A program made the position numbers and the translations under genes. Below the pieces are notes generated by a model. The model made no database searches, was not told the origin of the DNA, and saw only the letters and a list, made by a program, of their open reading frames with translations. From Novosphingobium sp. NDB2Meth1 (GTDB lineage Bacteria; Pseudomonadota; Alphaproteobacteria; Sphingomonadales; Sphingomonadaceae): a stretch of 64,000 bases of DNA. The stretch covers positions 1 through 64,000 of the forward strand of contig NZ_FPEH01000022.1 of the NCBI RefSeq assembly GCF_900117425.1, given 5' to 3'. Below are positions 7,467 to 16,198 of the stretch, piece after piece. Every line of letters begins with the position of its first letter. Position 1 is the stretch's first letter.

Positions 7467-9964
7467 GCCGCCTTCCCCGCTGGATCGCGGTAGGCGAGCA
7501 GCCTGAGCGCATTGATGACGACGAGCAGCGTCGATCCCTCGTGGACCGCTACCGCTGGGCCGATGCCAAGGCCGAGGATGGTGGCAGGCACCAAGAAGGC
7601 GACGACGCCCAAGCTGACGAAGACGTTCTGGCGAATGATCCAGCGCGTGTGCCGACTAAGACCGACTGCGAATGGCAGGTGCGCCAGATCGTCGGCCATC
7701 AGCGCCACGTCGGCTGTCTCCAGCGCAACGTCCGACCCCGCCGCGCCCATCGCGATGCCGACCGTGGCGCTTGCCATCGCCGGCGCATCGTTCACGCCGT
7801 CGCCCACCATCGCGACCTTGTCTTCGCCGGCGAGCTTCTTGATCGCGGCAACCTTGTCTTCGGGCATGAGGTCGCCCCACGCTTCGTCGATCCCGACTTC
7901 GTCGGCGATCGCTTCGGCGACTTTCTGGTGATCGCCGGAGATCATTATCATCCGCGACACGCCCATCTCGTGCAGCCGACGCAACGCGGTCTTGGCAGCT
8001 TCGCGAGGCGTGTCCATCAGGCCGATCGCGCCCAGGTCGCGGTCCCCCTTGCGGACCACCATAGTCGTGCGGCCGTTCTCGCGCAGCTTCGCGATTGCGT
8101 CCTGCGCGCCCTGCCCCAGCGCCGGAATGCCCTCACTTCCGAACATCTCGGCCTTGCCGATCCACACCGTCTCGCCATCCACGCTCGCGGTGACGCCCCG
8201 ACCGGTCAGGCTCTTGAGGTCGCCGGCAGTCGGCACGGCACGATCGTTCAGACGTTCGCGGCCGTCCTTGACGATCGCTTGGGCCAGGGGATGGTCGCTC
8301 AACGCTTCGACGGCGACAGCCAGCGCCAGCAACTCGCCTTCATCGGCGCCATCGACGGGCACGACATCAGTGATGCGCGGACGCCCTTCAGTCAGCGTGC
8401 CGGTCTTGTCGAAGGCGATCGCCTTCAACGAGCCGAGATTTTCCAAGGGCGCGCCACCCTTCACCAGCACGCCGCCGCGCGCCGCCCGCGCGACGCCGGA
8501 CAGGACCGCGCTGGGCGTCGCGATGGCGAGCGCGCACGGGCTTGCCGCCACCAGCACCGCCATCGCGCGATAAAAGCTGTCGCGAAACGGTTCGTCGACG
8601 ACCACCCATGCGAACAGCAGGACCACCGACAGGAGCAGGACGGCAGGCACGAACACCCGCTCGAACCGATCGGTAAAGCGCTGCGTCGGCGACTTCTGCG
8701 TCTCTGCCTCGCTCACCATCTTCACGACCTTGGCGAGCGCGCTTTCGTTGGAACGGCGTGTCACCTCGATCTCGATCGCGCCGCCGCCGTTGATCGTACC
8801 GGCGAACACCCGACTTTCCGCGTCCACCGCATCGGGCTTGGCGCGCGCTGCCGCCGCGTCCGCGACCGGCACCTTGTCGACCGGGATGCTTTCGCCCGTC
8901 ACCGGGGCCTGGTTGATCGCGCTGGTGCCCTTGATGACGAAGCCGTCCGCAGGCAGGCGCTCGTTCGGGCGGACGATGGCGATGTCCCCGACGACCATCT
9001 GTTCGACCGGGATTTCGATGGTCTGCCCGTCGCGCCGAACGGTCGCTGTTTCGGGCGCAAGCTTCGCCAGCGCCTCGATCGCCTTCTTGGCGCGACCCAT
9101 AGCATAATGCTCTAGCGCGTGGCCGATGCTGAACAGGAACAGCAGCAGCGCGCCTTCGGCCCATGCGCCCAACGCAGCAGCGCCAGCGGCAGCGACCAGC
9201 ATCAAGGTGTCGATCTCGAACTTCTTCATCCGAAGGTTGTCGATCGCCTCGCGCAGCGTGAAGAATCCGCCGAAGAAATAGGCCGTGATATAGCAAGCGG
9301 TCGGCAGCCAACCCGGCGCGCTGGGCACCAGCTTCTCGATCGCGAACCCGATCCCCAGCAGCGTGCCGCAGGCGAGCGCGAAGATCAGCTCGGTATTGGG
9401 ACCAAGAAATTCGGCATGGCTATGGTCGTGACCATCGTCGGGGCCGTGCTTCTCTTTTTCCGCGCCGTGGCCTCCTGGGCCGTGGTCATGGTCGGCATGT
9501 TCGTCTGCGGCGACGCGTTTGCCCACACCGACCTTCAGCTTGCGAAGCGCGGCCCGCACCTCCTCTTCGGTGGTCTCTCGGCGATCATATTCGACCCGAA
9601 CCGAGCCGCTGGTGCTCGCGCTTGCCTGTACCACGCCCGGCAAGGCGCGCAGCGCATCGCTGATCGTGCGCGCTCGACGTTCGTGACTGATACCTGTCAC
9701 CTGCCAGATCGCATGGCCGAAGCGTTCGGTGATCTCGGCGCCTGCGGCGCGCACCATCTCGCGCAGACGCGGCAGCGGCAGTTTGGCGGCGTCAAAATGG
9801 ATGCACAGCGCCGCTGGCGTGTCGCCGTCGAGGCAGATCACATGCGCCCGCTCGACACCTTCGCGCTTCGTCAGGGTTGATACGAGACGGTCCAGGCAGG
9901 CGTCAGCCGCGTCGGGAAGGTCCGGCAACAGCACTGGTATATCGAGTTCGAGCTTGTCGTTCAT
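7463..9964 (-). CDS. P1B-4-type heavy-metal translocating ATPase
   Basis: This 833-residue inner-membrane pump has two HMA-like N-terminal modules lacking a clear CxxC, a His/Asp-rich linker at about 156-185, and the P-type core: phosphatase motif TGES (357-360), ion-binding SPC (475-477), phosphorylation motif DKTGTLT (519-525), hinge GDGVNDAPA, and HEGST in the last membrane region. The SPC plus HEGST pair defines the P1B-4 class (CoaT, CzcP, CtpD), whose substrates include Co, Zn, Cd and Fe; CPC would mark Zn/Cd/Pb or Cu pumps. It exports metal from the cytoplasm. The gene overlaps a truncated ZIP gene upstream and a flavoprotein gene downstream. Confidence 0.93.
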   Translation of the reverse strand: MNDKLELDIPVLLPDLPDAADACLDRLVSTLTKREGVERAHVICLDGDTPAALCIHFDAAKLPLPRLREMVRAAGAEITERFGHAIWQVTGISHERRARTISDALRALPGVVQASASTSGSVRVEYDRRETTEEEVRAALRKLKVGVGKRVAADEHADHDHGPGGHGAEKEKHGPDDGHDHSHAEFLGPNTELIFALACGTLLGIGFAIEKLVPSAPGWLPTACYITAYFFGGFFTLREAIDNLRMKKFEIDTLMLVAAAGAAALGAWAEGALLLFLFSIGHALEHYAMGRAKKAIEALAKLAPETATVRRDGQTIEIPVEQMVVGDIAIVRPNERLPADGFVIKGTSAINQAPVTGESIPVDKVPVADAAAARAKPDAVDAESRVFAGTINGGGAIEIEVTRRSNESALAKVVKMVSEAETQKSPTQRFTDRFERVFVPAVLLLSVVLLFAWVVVDEPFRDSFYRAMAVLVAASPCALAIATPSAVLSGVARAARGGVLVKGGAPLENLGSLKAIAFDKTGTLTEGRPRITDVVPVDGADEGELLALAVAVEALSDHPLAQAIVKDGRERLNDRAVPTAGDLKSLTGRGVTASVDGETVWIGKAEMFGSEGIPALGQGAQDAIAKLRENGRTTMVVRKGDRDLGAIGLMDTPREAAKTALRRLHEMGVSRMIMISGDHQKVAEAIADEVGIDEAWGDLMPEDKVAAIKKLAGEDKVAMVGDGVNDAPAMASATVGIAMGAAGSDVALETADVALMADDLAHLPFAVGLSRHTRWIIRQNVFVSLGVVAFLVPATILGLGIGPAVAVHEGSTLLVVINALRLLAYRDPAGKAA

Positions 9965-10338
9965 GACGACCTCCTTTCGCTTTTCTTGGTCTCGGCGCGC
10001 GCGTCGCGCAGGATTTCGACACCGCCCTTGATGGCGATGACGGCAGTGGCGAAGCCGATCGCGGCGAGCAGCGCCGTCGGTCCCTTGAACCGGGCCTCGA
10101 ATGCCTTGAGCCCCAGCATCGTCGCGACACCCGCCGCCCCGCCGATCAGCGTCGCGCTGGGCGAAGCCTCATGCTTGACCTGGGGAAGGATTTCGGTCGC
10201 TGCCGCCGCAAACACGACGCCGGCTGCGAGATGCTGAAGGCCCGCCACGAGGCTGGGTTTCAGCTTGGTGCGGCTCGCGACGATCGCGCCGATTACGACG
10301 GCCAGCACAGGCGCAAGCGTGTAGAGCAATGCCTGCAT
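9961..10338 (-). CDS. ZIP-family metal transporter, shortened
   Basis: At 125 residues this is about half the usual ZIP length. The N-terminal part is ZIP-like: four hydrophobic segments with LVAGLQHLAAGVVFAAAATEILP, where H and E sit as in ZIP helices, and GGAAGVATMLGLKAFE. The protein then goes straight to a last hydrophobic segment and a charged tail ([15 protein letters not shown]), so the metal-path helices 4-5 with HxxxE are missing. No other reading frame restores them. It may be a degenerate transporter or a small accessory membrane protein. Its stop overlaps the start of the metal ATPase (ATGA), so at least the coupling is kept. Confidence 0.65.
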   Translation of the reverse strand: MQALLYTLAPVLAVVIGAIVASRTKLKPSLVAGLQHLAAGVVFAAAATEILPQVKHEASPSATLIGGAAGVATMLGLKAFEARFKGPTALLAAIGFATAVIAIKGGVEILRDARAETKKSERRSS

Positions 10339-10341
10339 ATC

Positions 10342-10737
10342 CTATGATTCCTCCGGTGTTCGATGACAGACGCGGATCTTCCCGCGCTGCGTGAAGGCGA
10401 TCGACCCGCCCGCCACGACTGCCCGCGACTGGTCGCCGCGAAACTCGTCACCGGTTCGCTGTGCGCGCAGGATCTCGGTCCTGCCCTTCGGCAGCCAGGT
10501 GACGGCCATCTTCAAGCCGTCGTCGATGAAATCGACATCGGCGCGGGTGCCGTCGTCGCAATACATGATGCGTTGCGCGATCAGCCTTGGCGTCAGCCGC
10601 TTATCGTGAGCTGGCTCGGCGGGTTCGCTGGGGACTGGATTGCACGCCCCTACAACCACGCCGGTAACGAAAACGGCGCCAGCGCGCGCAATCGCCAGGC
10701 CGGGCAGATGCAGAAAAGCGCGCACACCCATTACCAC
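10342..10737 (-). CDS. Lipoprotein with MliC-like domain (1)
   Basis: The 131-residue product has a long basic/hydrophobic leader and a lipobox-like VVVGAC at about residue 32. A compact beta domain follows, starting YCDDGTRADVDF and ending FTQRGKIRVCHR; the two cysteines could form the disulfide seen in MliC/PliC lysozyme-inhibitor folds. An equivalent protein lies at 12037-12411. Family assignment rests on pattern similarity only. The gene overlaps the end of the bestrophin gene by seven bases. Confidence 0.55.
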   Translation of the reverse strand: MVMGVRAFLHLPGLAIARAGAVFVTGVVVGACNPVPSEPAEPAHDKRLTPRLIAQRIMYCDDGTRADVDFIDDGLKMAVTWLPKGRTEILRAQRTGDEFRGDQSRAVVAGGSIAFTQRGKIRVCHRTPEES

Positions 10738-11618
10738 AGCACCCCGTGGTCAGGCGTCAGCGGCTCGGGGGCCGGCAGTTCCGCCGTCTGGAGAAGGTCG
10801 ATTTCGATCGTGCGGCACATGGCCGTGAGGGGCACGTCGTGGACGCTATTGGCGAACGGATCGGTCAGATCCTCGCCGATGCTCAGCACCGCGAGAAACA
10901 CGAGGCCGATCAACGTCGATCCGATCGGCGTGGCGAGGCCCAAGGATTTGACCAGCGCGATCGGAAGCAGCACGCAGAACACGCGCGTGAAGAGATTCGG
11001 GAAGAACCGAAAGCCATTGGGCAGCGGCGTGTTCTTGATCCGCTCCATGCCGCCCTGCGCATTGGCGATGTCGATCAGGACGCGCTCGACAGTCGCCTGC
11101 TGGATCTCGGTAATCCGACCTTCCGCGAGCGCGTCGGCGTAAATGCCCGATATGTCCTCCAAGAGCGCGTTGGCAGGGTTCAGGCGAGCGACCGCCATAT
11201 CGGCGACGTCCGTTCCGGCGACCCGGGCAATCTCTTCATAGGGCGATTGTCGGCGAAGCTGGCAGCGCATCGAGTGCGCAAAGGCGATCTGCCGCAGAAT
11301 GATGTCGTGCCGCATCTCACTGCCCTCGGGTTCCCCCTTGGTCAGGCTGCGCGTGATCCGGGCTAGGCTGCGCGACGCATTGATGAGCGCGCCCCATAGA
11401 GTGCGCGCCTCCCACCAGCGAGCATAAGCAGCATTGGTGCGAAACCCCATGAAGAGCGCGATGGCAGTGCCGAACAGCGCCGTCGGCAAAGGCGGTTCCT
11501 TGATCGGGGTCATCATGTGGAATGCCGTCACCGCCACGTCCCACACGAACAGGATCGTGAGAGGCTTCCAAACCTCGATAATGATCTGCCTAAAACGTGG
11601 CCTCGCGCCGACAATCAT
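10731..11618 (-). CDS. Bestrophin (UPF0187) family ion channel
   Basis: The 295-residue protein matches bacterial bestrophins. It has an N-terminal membrane pair (WKPLTILFVWDVAVTAFHMM and the next segment), the conserved FRTNAAYARWWEARTLWGALIN, a cytoplasmic helical region, and the late membrane segment RVFCVLLPIALVKSLG followed by a D-P-F-ending block (SIGEDLTDPFANSVHDVPL). Bestrophins form pentameric channels, anion- or cation-selective in bacteria. It may balance charge during metal efflux, which is inference from the neighbours. Confidence 0.88.
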   Translation of the reverse strand: MIVGARPRFRQIIIEVWKPLTILFVWDVAVTAFHMMTPIKEPPLPTALFGTAIALFMGFRTNAAYARWWEARTLWGALINASRSLARITRSLTKGEPEGSEMRHDIILRQIAFAHSMRCQLRRQSPYEEIARVAGTDVADMAVARLNPANALLEDISGIYADALAEGRITEIQQATVERVLIDIANAQGGMERIKNTPLPNGFRFFPNLFTRVFCVLLPIALVKSLGLATPIGSTLIGLVFLAVLSIGEDLTDPFANSVHDVPLTAMCRTIEIDLLQTAELPAPEPLTPDHGVLW

Positions 11619-11649
11619 ATCAATTACGCCCTAAATCTCTTAGCGATCG

Positions 11650-11991
11650 TCATCCGATCGGCATGTTCATGATGTCCCGATAAGCGGACAGCAGCTTGTT
11701 CCGGACTTGCAGGGTCGCCTCGAAAGTAATGGATGCGCGACTCTGGATGAGCGCGACGGTTGCAATGTCGGTGGTTTCGCCACGCTCATATGCTTCGGTG
11801 ACGACATCCTCCTGCTCCTGGGTCTCGTTGACCTTCGCGACCACGGCATTGAGGGTATCGGCGAAGTTCGACGCCGGAGCGGTCGGCGTCACGCCGGGCG
11901 GTGCCGTCGGCTGCGCCTCGCGCAAGGCGCGGCTTCGCGCGATCACTTCGGCCCGAATGGCCATCACATTTGAGATCGACGTGTCAGACAT
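11650..11991 (-). CDS. fliE: FliE-like flagellar hook-basal body protein, orphan
   Basis: The 113-residue protein has a variable N-terminus and the FliE C-terminal domain: NFADTLNAVVAKVNETQ, then an acidic ERGETTDIATVALIQ helix, RASITFEATLQVRNKLL and the terminal SAYRDIMNMPIG. In FliE the S-x-x-F/L-x-x-Q-x-R-N-K-L-x-x-A-Y-x-E/D-I-M block is diagnostic. FliE is the rod-MS-ring adaptor in flagella, normally beside fliF or flgBC. None of those genes is here; it sits between bestrophin and lipoprotein genes, so it is a stray copy or has been repurposed. Confidence 0.8.
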   Translation of the reverse strand: MSDTSISNVMAIRAEVIARSRALREAQPTAPPGVTPTAPASNFADTLNAVVAKVNETQEQEDVVTEAYERGETTDIATVALIQSRASITFEATLQVRNKLLSAYRDIMNMPIG

Positions 11992-12036
11992 CGCTTCTCT
12001 CCCCTTGCAGTGCGACGGGTTGGAAATCGGGGCGGC

Positions 12037-12411
12037 TCATCGGGTGCCCTCCCGCTCGCAGGTCCGGGTGCGGCCATCCCCTTCCACGACTGTGAGCTGC
12101 GATCCTTTGAAGGTCGCGGTGGCCGTCTCGCCGACATATTGCAGGCCCTGGGCCGGCGCCGTCAGCGTCATAGGCAGCCCGCTGTTCGAGGGCCGCAAAT
12201 CGATCTGCAGGCCATTGTCCTTGAAATCGACGAACAGCGGTTCCCCGTCGGAACAGCGATACGGATGCCGCCCCATTTCCCCTGTCGCCACGGCGCTGTC
12301 GGACGAATGGATTTGCTGCTCCGTTGGCGGGGCTGGCGGCTTGCTTTCCGTGCAAGCCGCCAGCCCGATAACGAGGATGAGGGCGGGCAGAACCCGCTTC
12401 AACGGCGTCAT
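12037..12411 (-). CDS. Lipoprotein with MliC-like domain (2)
   Basis: The 124-residue product starts with a lipoprotein signal (ALILVIGLAAC lipobox) followed by a Pro/Gln-rich spacer. Its small beta domain runs from YRCSDGEPLFVDFKDNGLQI to GDGRTRTCERE and has two cysteines. The Y-x-C-x-D/N-G start and closing Cys match the MliC/COG3895 layout. It looks like a diverged paralogue of the 10342-10737 protein. The SRPBCC gene upstream overlaps it by four bases (ATGA). Confidence 0.6.
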   Translation of the reverse strand: MTPLKRVLPALILVIGLAACTESKPPAPPTEQQIHSSDSAVATGEMGRHPYRCSDGEPLFVDFKDNGLQIDLRPSNSGLPMTLTAPAQGLQYVGETATATFKGSQLTVVEGDGRTRTCEREGTR

Positions 12412-12896
12412 CGCGCCTTCCTCCTGTACCGGGAGGGGACGCGCTGACGATTGATCCCACGGGCAGGCTGACCCACCCGCCAGCGCAGATAGGTTGCGAG
12501 GCGATCGTCAGCCTCGATCATCAGGGACCGCAGGCGACGCAACATCATCGCCGCGAACGGCAGAGACAGCGCCCCGCGCAGCGTGCAGCTATGTGTTAGC
12601 CTGGTGCCACCGTCGTCCCCTGCCAGCTCGTACCGCTCTTCGAGCGTGAACAGATAAGGGATGCCGCAGGACCAAGCGAAGGCGTGCGGCTTATCGAATT
12701 GATCGACCAGGGCCGGCGTCCGAATTGGCCGGGTGATGCCCTGGATCGCGAAGGTACATTCCGTCTCGCCAAGCTGGCACGGGTTGTCGAGGAATACGAG
12801 CGGACTCCAAGCCCGGCGATGATCCGGATCGGTGATCGCCGACCAGATCCGCAGTGGCCCGCCGTGAAGCATTGAGCTGGTTATGGTGCGAGGCAT
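12408..12896 (-). CDS. SRPBCC (START-like) family protein
   Basis: From ATG 12896 the product is 162 residues with the START-like layout: an N-terminal strand (TITSSMLHGGPLRIWSAITD), a Pro/Trp-rich loop, strands ending FTLEERYELAGDDGGTRL and a long C-terminal helix (MMLRRLRSLMIEADDRLATYL). SRPBCC proteins bind hydrophobic ligands in a deep cavity; the ligand here is unknown. The arginine-rich tail (RQRVPSRYRRKAR) extends past the domain. It sits immediately downstream of czcA. Confidence 0.7.
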   Translation of the reverse strand: MPRTITSSMLHGGPLRIWSAITDPDHRRAWSPLVFLDNPCQLGETECTFAIQGITRPIRTPALVDQFDKPHAFAWSCGIPYLFTLEERYELAGDDGGTRLTHSCTLRGALSLPFAAMMLRRLRSLMIEADDRLATYLRWRVGQPARGINRQRVPSRYRRKAR

Positions 12897-12949
12897 ATCC
12901 CCATCTCCCAGAGATGAGCGGGGCGATCGCGGATCGCCCCGCTCACCCA

Positions 12950-15900
12950 TCAGGCCAAGTTGTTCACGAAGGTCTGACCGTGGTCGTCCCCTTCATGCTC
13001 CTCATTGTAGTGCTCGGGCTTCTCGATCGCCTTCTGCCCGAACCGGGCGTAGAGCGTCGGCAGCACGAACAGCGTCAGCAGCGTCGCTGAGATCAGGCCG
13101 CCGATGACGACGGTCGCCAATGGCTTTTGCACCTCCGCGCCCGCGCCCTCGCCAAGCGCCATCGGAACGAAGCCGAGGCTGGCGACGAGCGCGGTCATGA
13201 CGACTGGCCGCAGACGCTGCATTGCGCCGACATGGGCCGCCTCCTCGCGCGATAGCCCCGACCGGATCAGATCCTGGATTGAGCTGACCATGACGAGGCC
13301 GTTGAGGACCGCGATGCCCGACAGGGCGATGAAGCCCACCGCCGCCGAGATCGAGAAGTCCATGCCGCGCAGGAAGAGCAGCAGGACGCCGCCCACCAGC
13401 GCGAATGGCACGCCGGTGAAGACGATCGCAGCATCGCGGACCGATCCCAACGCCCCGTAGAGGAGCAGCAGGATCAGGATGAAACAGGCCGGAATGACCA
13501 GCTTCAGCCGTTCGCTCGCCGATTGCAGGTTCTCGAACTGACCGCCCCATTCGAGATAGGCACCGGCAGGCAGCCGGAGTTGGCTGCCGATCGCCGCCTG
13601 CGCATCCGCCACGACGGATCCGACGTCGCGGCCACGCACGTTGGCTTGCACCACCACGCGCCGCTTGCCGTTCTCGCGGCTGATCTGGTTCGGACCGTCG
13701 ACGACCTTGATGTCAGCGACACTGGACAGCGGCACATAGCCGCCCCCCGCCACCGGCACCTGCACCTGTTCGAGAAGGCCGATGTCCGCCCGTTGCGCTT
13801 CAGAGAGCCGTATCACGACCGGAAAGCGCCGATCGCCCTCGAAGATCTGGCCCGAAGTGCGCCCGCCGATTGTCGCGGTGACAATGTCCTGCACATCTTG
13901 GGCAGTAACCCCCAAGCGTGCCATTGCGTCGCGATTGACGCGAATGTCGAGCATGGGCAGGCCCGTCGTTTGCTCGACCTTCACGTCTGCTGCGCCCTGC
14001 GTCTTGCGCAACACCGCAGCAACCTGCTCGGCCGTCCGGTTCATTTGTGTGAAGTCGTCGCCGAACACCTTCACCGCGATGTCGCCGCGAACGCCGGCGA
14101 TCAGCTCGTTGAAGCGCATTTGGATAGGCTGGGTGATCTCATAGGCGTTGCCCGGGATTTTTGCGAGATTTCCCTCGATCCGGCTGACCAGCTCCTCCTT
14201 GGGAAGCTCAGGATCCGGCCAATCCTTGCGCGGCTTCAGGATGACGAACATGTCGGTCGCGTTCGGCGGCATCGGGTCGGCCGCCAGCTCGGCGGTGCCC
14301 GTCTTGGAATAGACGAATTGCACCTCCGGCTGCTTCGACATCATCCGCTCGATCGGCACCTGCATCGCCTGGCTCTGCTGGACCGACGTTGCCGGAATGC
14401 GGAGCGACTGGATCAGCAAATTGCCTTCGTCGAGCTGCGGCAGGAACACCGAGCCGAGCGTAGTGAAAGCAAGCGCCGCCACCACAAGGCTTCCCACACC
14501 CGCACCGATCGTCAGCGTCGGGCGCTTCATGGCCCGGTCGAGACCGGGTTCGTAGCGCTTCTTCAGCCACGTGATGATGCGGCCGTCCTTCTCCTCGACC
14601 TTCTTCGACAGCCAGATCGCAATCATCGCCGGCACGAAGGTGAGAGAGAGGATGAAGGCGAAGGCGAGCGCGATGATGACGGTCAGCGCCATCGGTCCGA
14701 ACGTTTTACCCTCCACGCCGGTCAGCGTGAGCAGCGGTACGTAGACGAGGATGATGATTGCCTGCCCGTAAACCGAGGGGCGGATCATCTCGCGAGCGGC
14801 GGCTGCCACGGTCGCAAGCCGTTCCTTGACGGTCAGCAAGCGACCTTCATGATGCTGTTGTTCGGCAAGCCGCCTCAGCGCGTTTTCAACGATGATGACG
14901 GCGCCGTCGACGATCAGACCGAAGTCCAAAGCCCCAAGGCTCATCAGATTGGCCGAGACCCCAGCGCGCAGCATACCAAAGCCTGTCAGCATCATGGTGA
15001 TCGGGATGACCAACGCCGCGATCAGGGCCGCACGGAAGTTGCCGAGCAGCAGGAAGAGCACGACGATGACCAGCACCGCGCCTTCGGACAGGTTTTTCGC
15101 GACCGTCTTGATCGTCGAATTGACCAGCTCGGTGCGGTTCAGCACCGGCTGAATTACGACGTCAGGAGGCAGCGAAGCGTTGATCGTCTTCAGTTTCTCA
15201 GCGACCGCGGTCGACACGATGCGGCTGTTCTCGCCGATCCGCATGATCGCCGTGCCGACGACGACTTCGGTACCGTTCTCCGATGCCGAACCCATGCGGA
15301 TCGCCTGACCCGTCTTCACAGTCGCAACTTGTTCGACCGTGATCGGCACGCCGTTACGTGTCGCGATCACGGTCCTGGCCAACTCGCTGGCATTGCGAAC
15401 GAGCGCATCCGAGCGAACAGCCAGACCTTCGCCATTGCGATTGACGAAGCCACCGCCGACGCTGGTGTTATTGCGCTCCAGCGCATTTCCCAGGTCCGTC
15501 AGCGTGATGCCGAGCGAGGCCAGCTTCTGCACGTCGGGCACGACGAGGAACTGCTTGGCGTAACCGCCAATCGAGTCGACACCGGCGAGGCCCGGTGTGG
15601 TCTTCAGAAGCGGCGTCACGATCCAGTCCTGCGCGGTGCGCAGGTAGGTCGCCTTGTCCTCTTCGGTCGTCAGTCGCTCGCCCTCTGGCGTGATGTAGCT
15701 GCCATCGGGCTGTTGGCCCGGTTCACCGGGCTTGTGCTTGTCGTCCTCGCGATGATCGAGACGAACGGTGTACATGTACACCTCGCCCAGGCCTGTCGCG
15801 ATCGGACCCATTTCAGGGTTCACGCCGTCGGGCAGATTCTCTTGCACGCCCCGCAGACGCTCGCCCACCTGCTGGCGGGCGAAATAGATGTCCGTCGCGT

Positions 15901-16195
15901 CCGAAAAGACCGCCGTGATCTGCGCGAAGCCGTTGCGGCTCAACGAGCGCGTATATTCCAGGCCGGGGGTGCCGGCGAGCGCGGTTTCGATTGGAAACGA
16001 CACCTGCTTCTCGACCAGCTCGGGCGAGAGGGCAGGCGCGCGGACGTTGATCTGGACCTGATTGTTGGTGATGTCCGGCACCGCGTCGATCGGTAGCCGG
16101 TAGAGGGAAAAGGCGCCGATGGCGGCGACGATGACGGTGAGGAGCAGGACTAGCCAGCGCTTCTCGACCGCCCAGGTTACGATACGGGCGATCAT
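12950..16195 (-). CDS. czcA: CzcA-type RND heavy-metal efflux pump
   Basis: The 1081-residue protein is a full-length inner-membrane RND transporter: TM1, a large periplasmic porter loop starting AVPDITNNQVQI, TM2-6, a second loop, and TM8-12. Around residues 420-433 it has DFGLIVDGAVIIVEN, the D-F-G/D-G-A/E pattern of the HME1 (CzcA) subclass that exports Zn, Co and Cd; CusA-type copper/silver pumps differ there. It takes metal from periplasm or cytoplasm and passes it through CzcB and CzcC. A charged, His-containing tail (EHYNEEHEGDDHG) closes the protein. It is spaced three bases from czcB. Confidence 0.95.
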   Translation of the reverse strand: MIARIVTWAVEKRWLVLLLTVIVAAIGAFSLYRLPIDAVPDITNNQVQINVRAPALSPELVEKQVSFPIETALAGTPGLEYTRSLSRNGFAQITAVFSDATDIYFARQQVGERLRGVQENLPDGVNPEMGPIATGLGEVYMYTVRLDHREDDKHKPGEPGQQPDGSYITPEGERLTTEEDKATYLRTAQDWIVTPLLKTTPGLAGVDSIGGYAKQFLVVPDVQKLASLGITLTDLGNALERNNTSVGGGFVNRNGEGLAVRSDALVRNASELARTVIATRNGVPITVEQVATVKTGQAIRMGSASENGTEVVVGTAIMRIGENSRIVSTAVAEKLKTINASLPPDVVIQPVLNRTELVNSTIKTVAKNLSEGAVLVIVVLFLLLGNFRAALIAALVIPITMMLTGFGMLRAGVSANLMSLGALDFGLIVDGAVIIVENALRRLAEQQHHEGRLLTVKERLATVAAAAREMIRPSVYGQAIIILVYVPLLTLTGVEGKTFGPMALTVIIALAFAFILSLTFVPAMIAIWLSKKVEEKDGRIITWLKKRYEPGLDRAMKRPTLTIGAGVGSLVVAALAFTTLGSVFLPQLDEGNLLIQSLRIPATSVQQSQAMQVPIERMMSKQPEVQFVYSKTGTAELAADPMPPNATDMFVILKPRKDWPDPELPKEELVSRIEGNLAKIPGNAYEITQPIQMRFNELIAGVRGDIAVKVFGDDFTQMNRTAEQVAAVLRKTQGAADVKVEQTTGLPMLDIRVNRDAMARLGVTAQDVQDIVTATIGGRTSGQIFEGDRRFPVVIRLSEAQRADIGLLEQVQVPVAGGGYVPLSSVADIKVVDGPNQISRENGKRRVVVQANVRGRDVGSVVADAQAAIGSQLRLPAGAYLEWGGQFENLQSASERLKLVIPACFILILLLLYGALGSVRDAAIVFTGVPFALVGGVLLLFLRGMDFSISAAVGFIALSGIAVLNGLVMVSSIQDLIRSGLSREEAAHVGAMQRLRPVVMTALVASLGFVPMALGEGAGAEVQKPLATVVIGGLISATLLTLFVLPTLYARFGQKAIEKPEHYNEEHEGDDHGQTFVNNLA

Positions 16196-16198
16196 GGC

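Noticed and set aside
7448..9115. A 555-codon open frame on the plus strand opposite the metal ATPase
   Set aside because: Same reason: Arg/His-rich antisense translation without start signals or domains.
13523..16096. An 857-codon open frame on the plus strand opposite czcA
   Set aside because: It mirrors a clear RND pump, has no family features, and long antisense frames are common in GC-rich genes.
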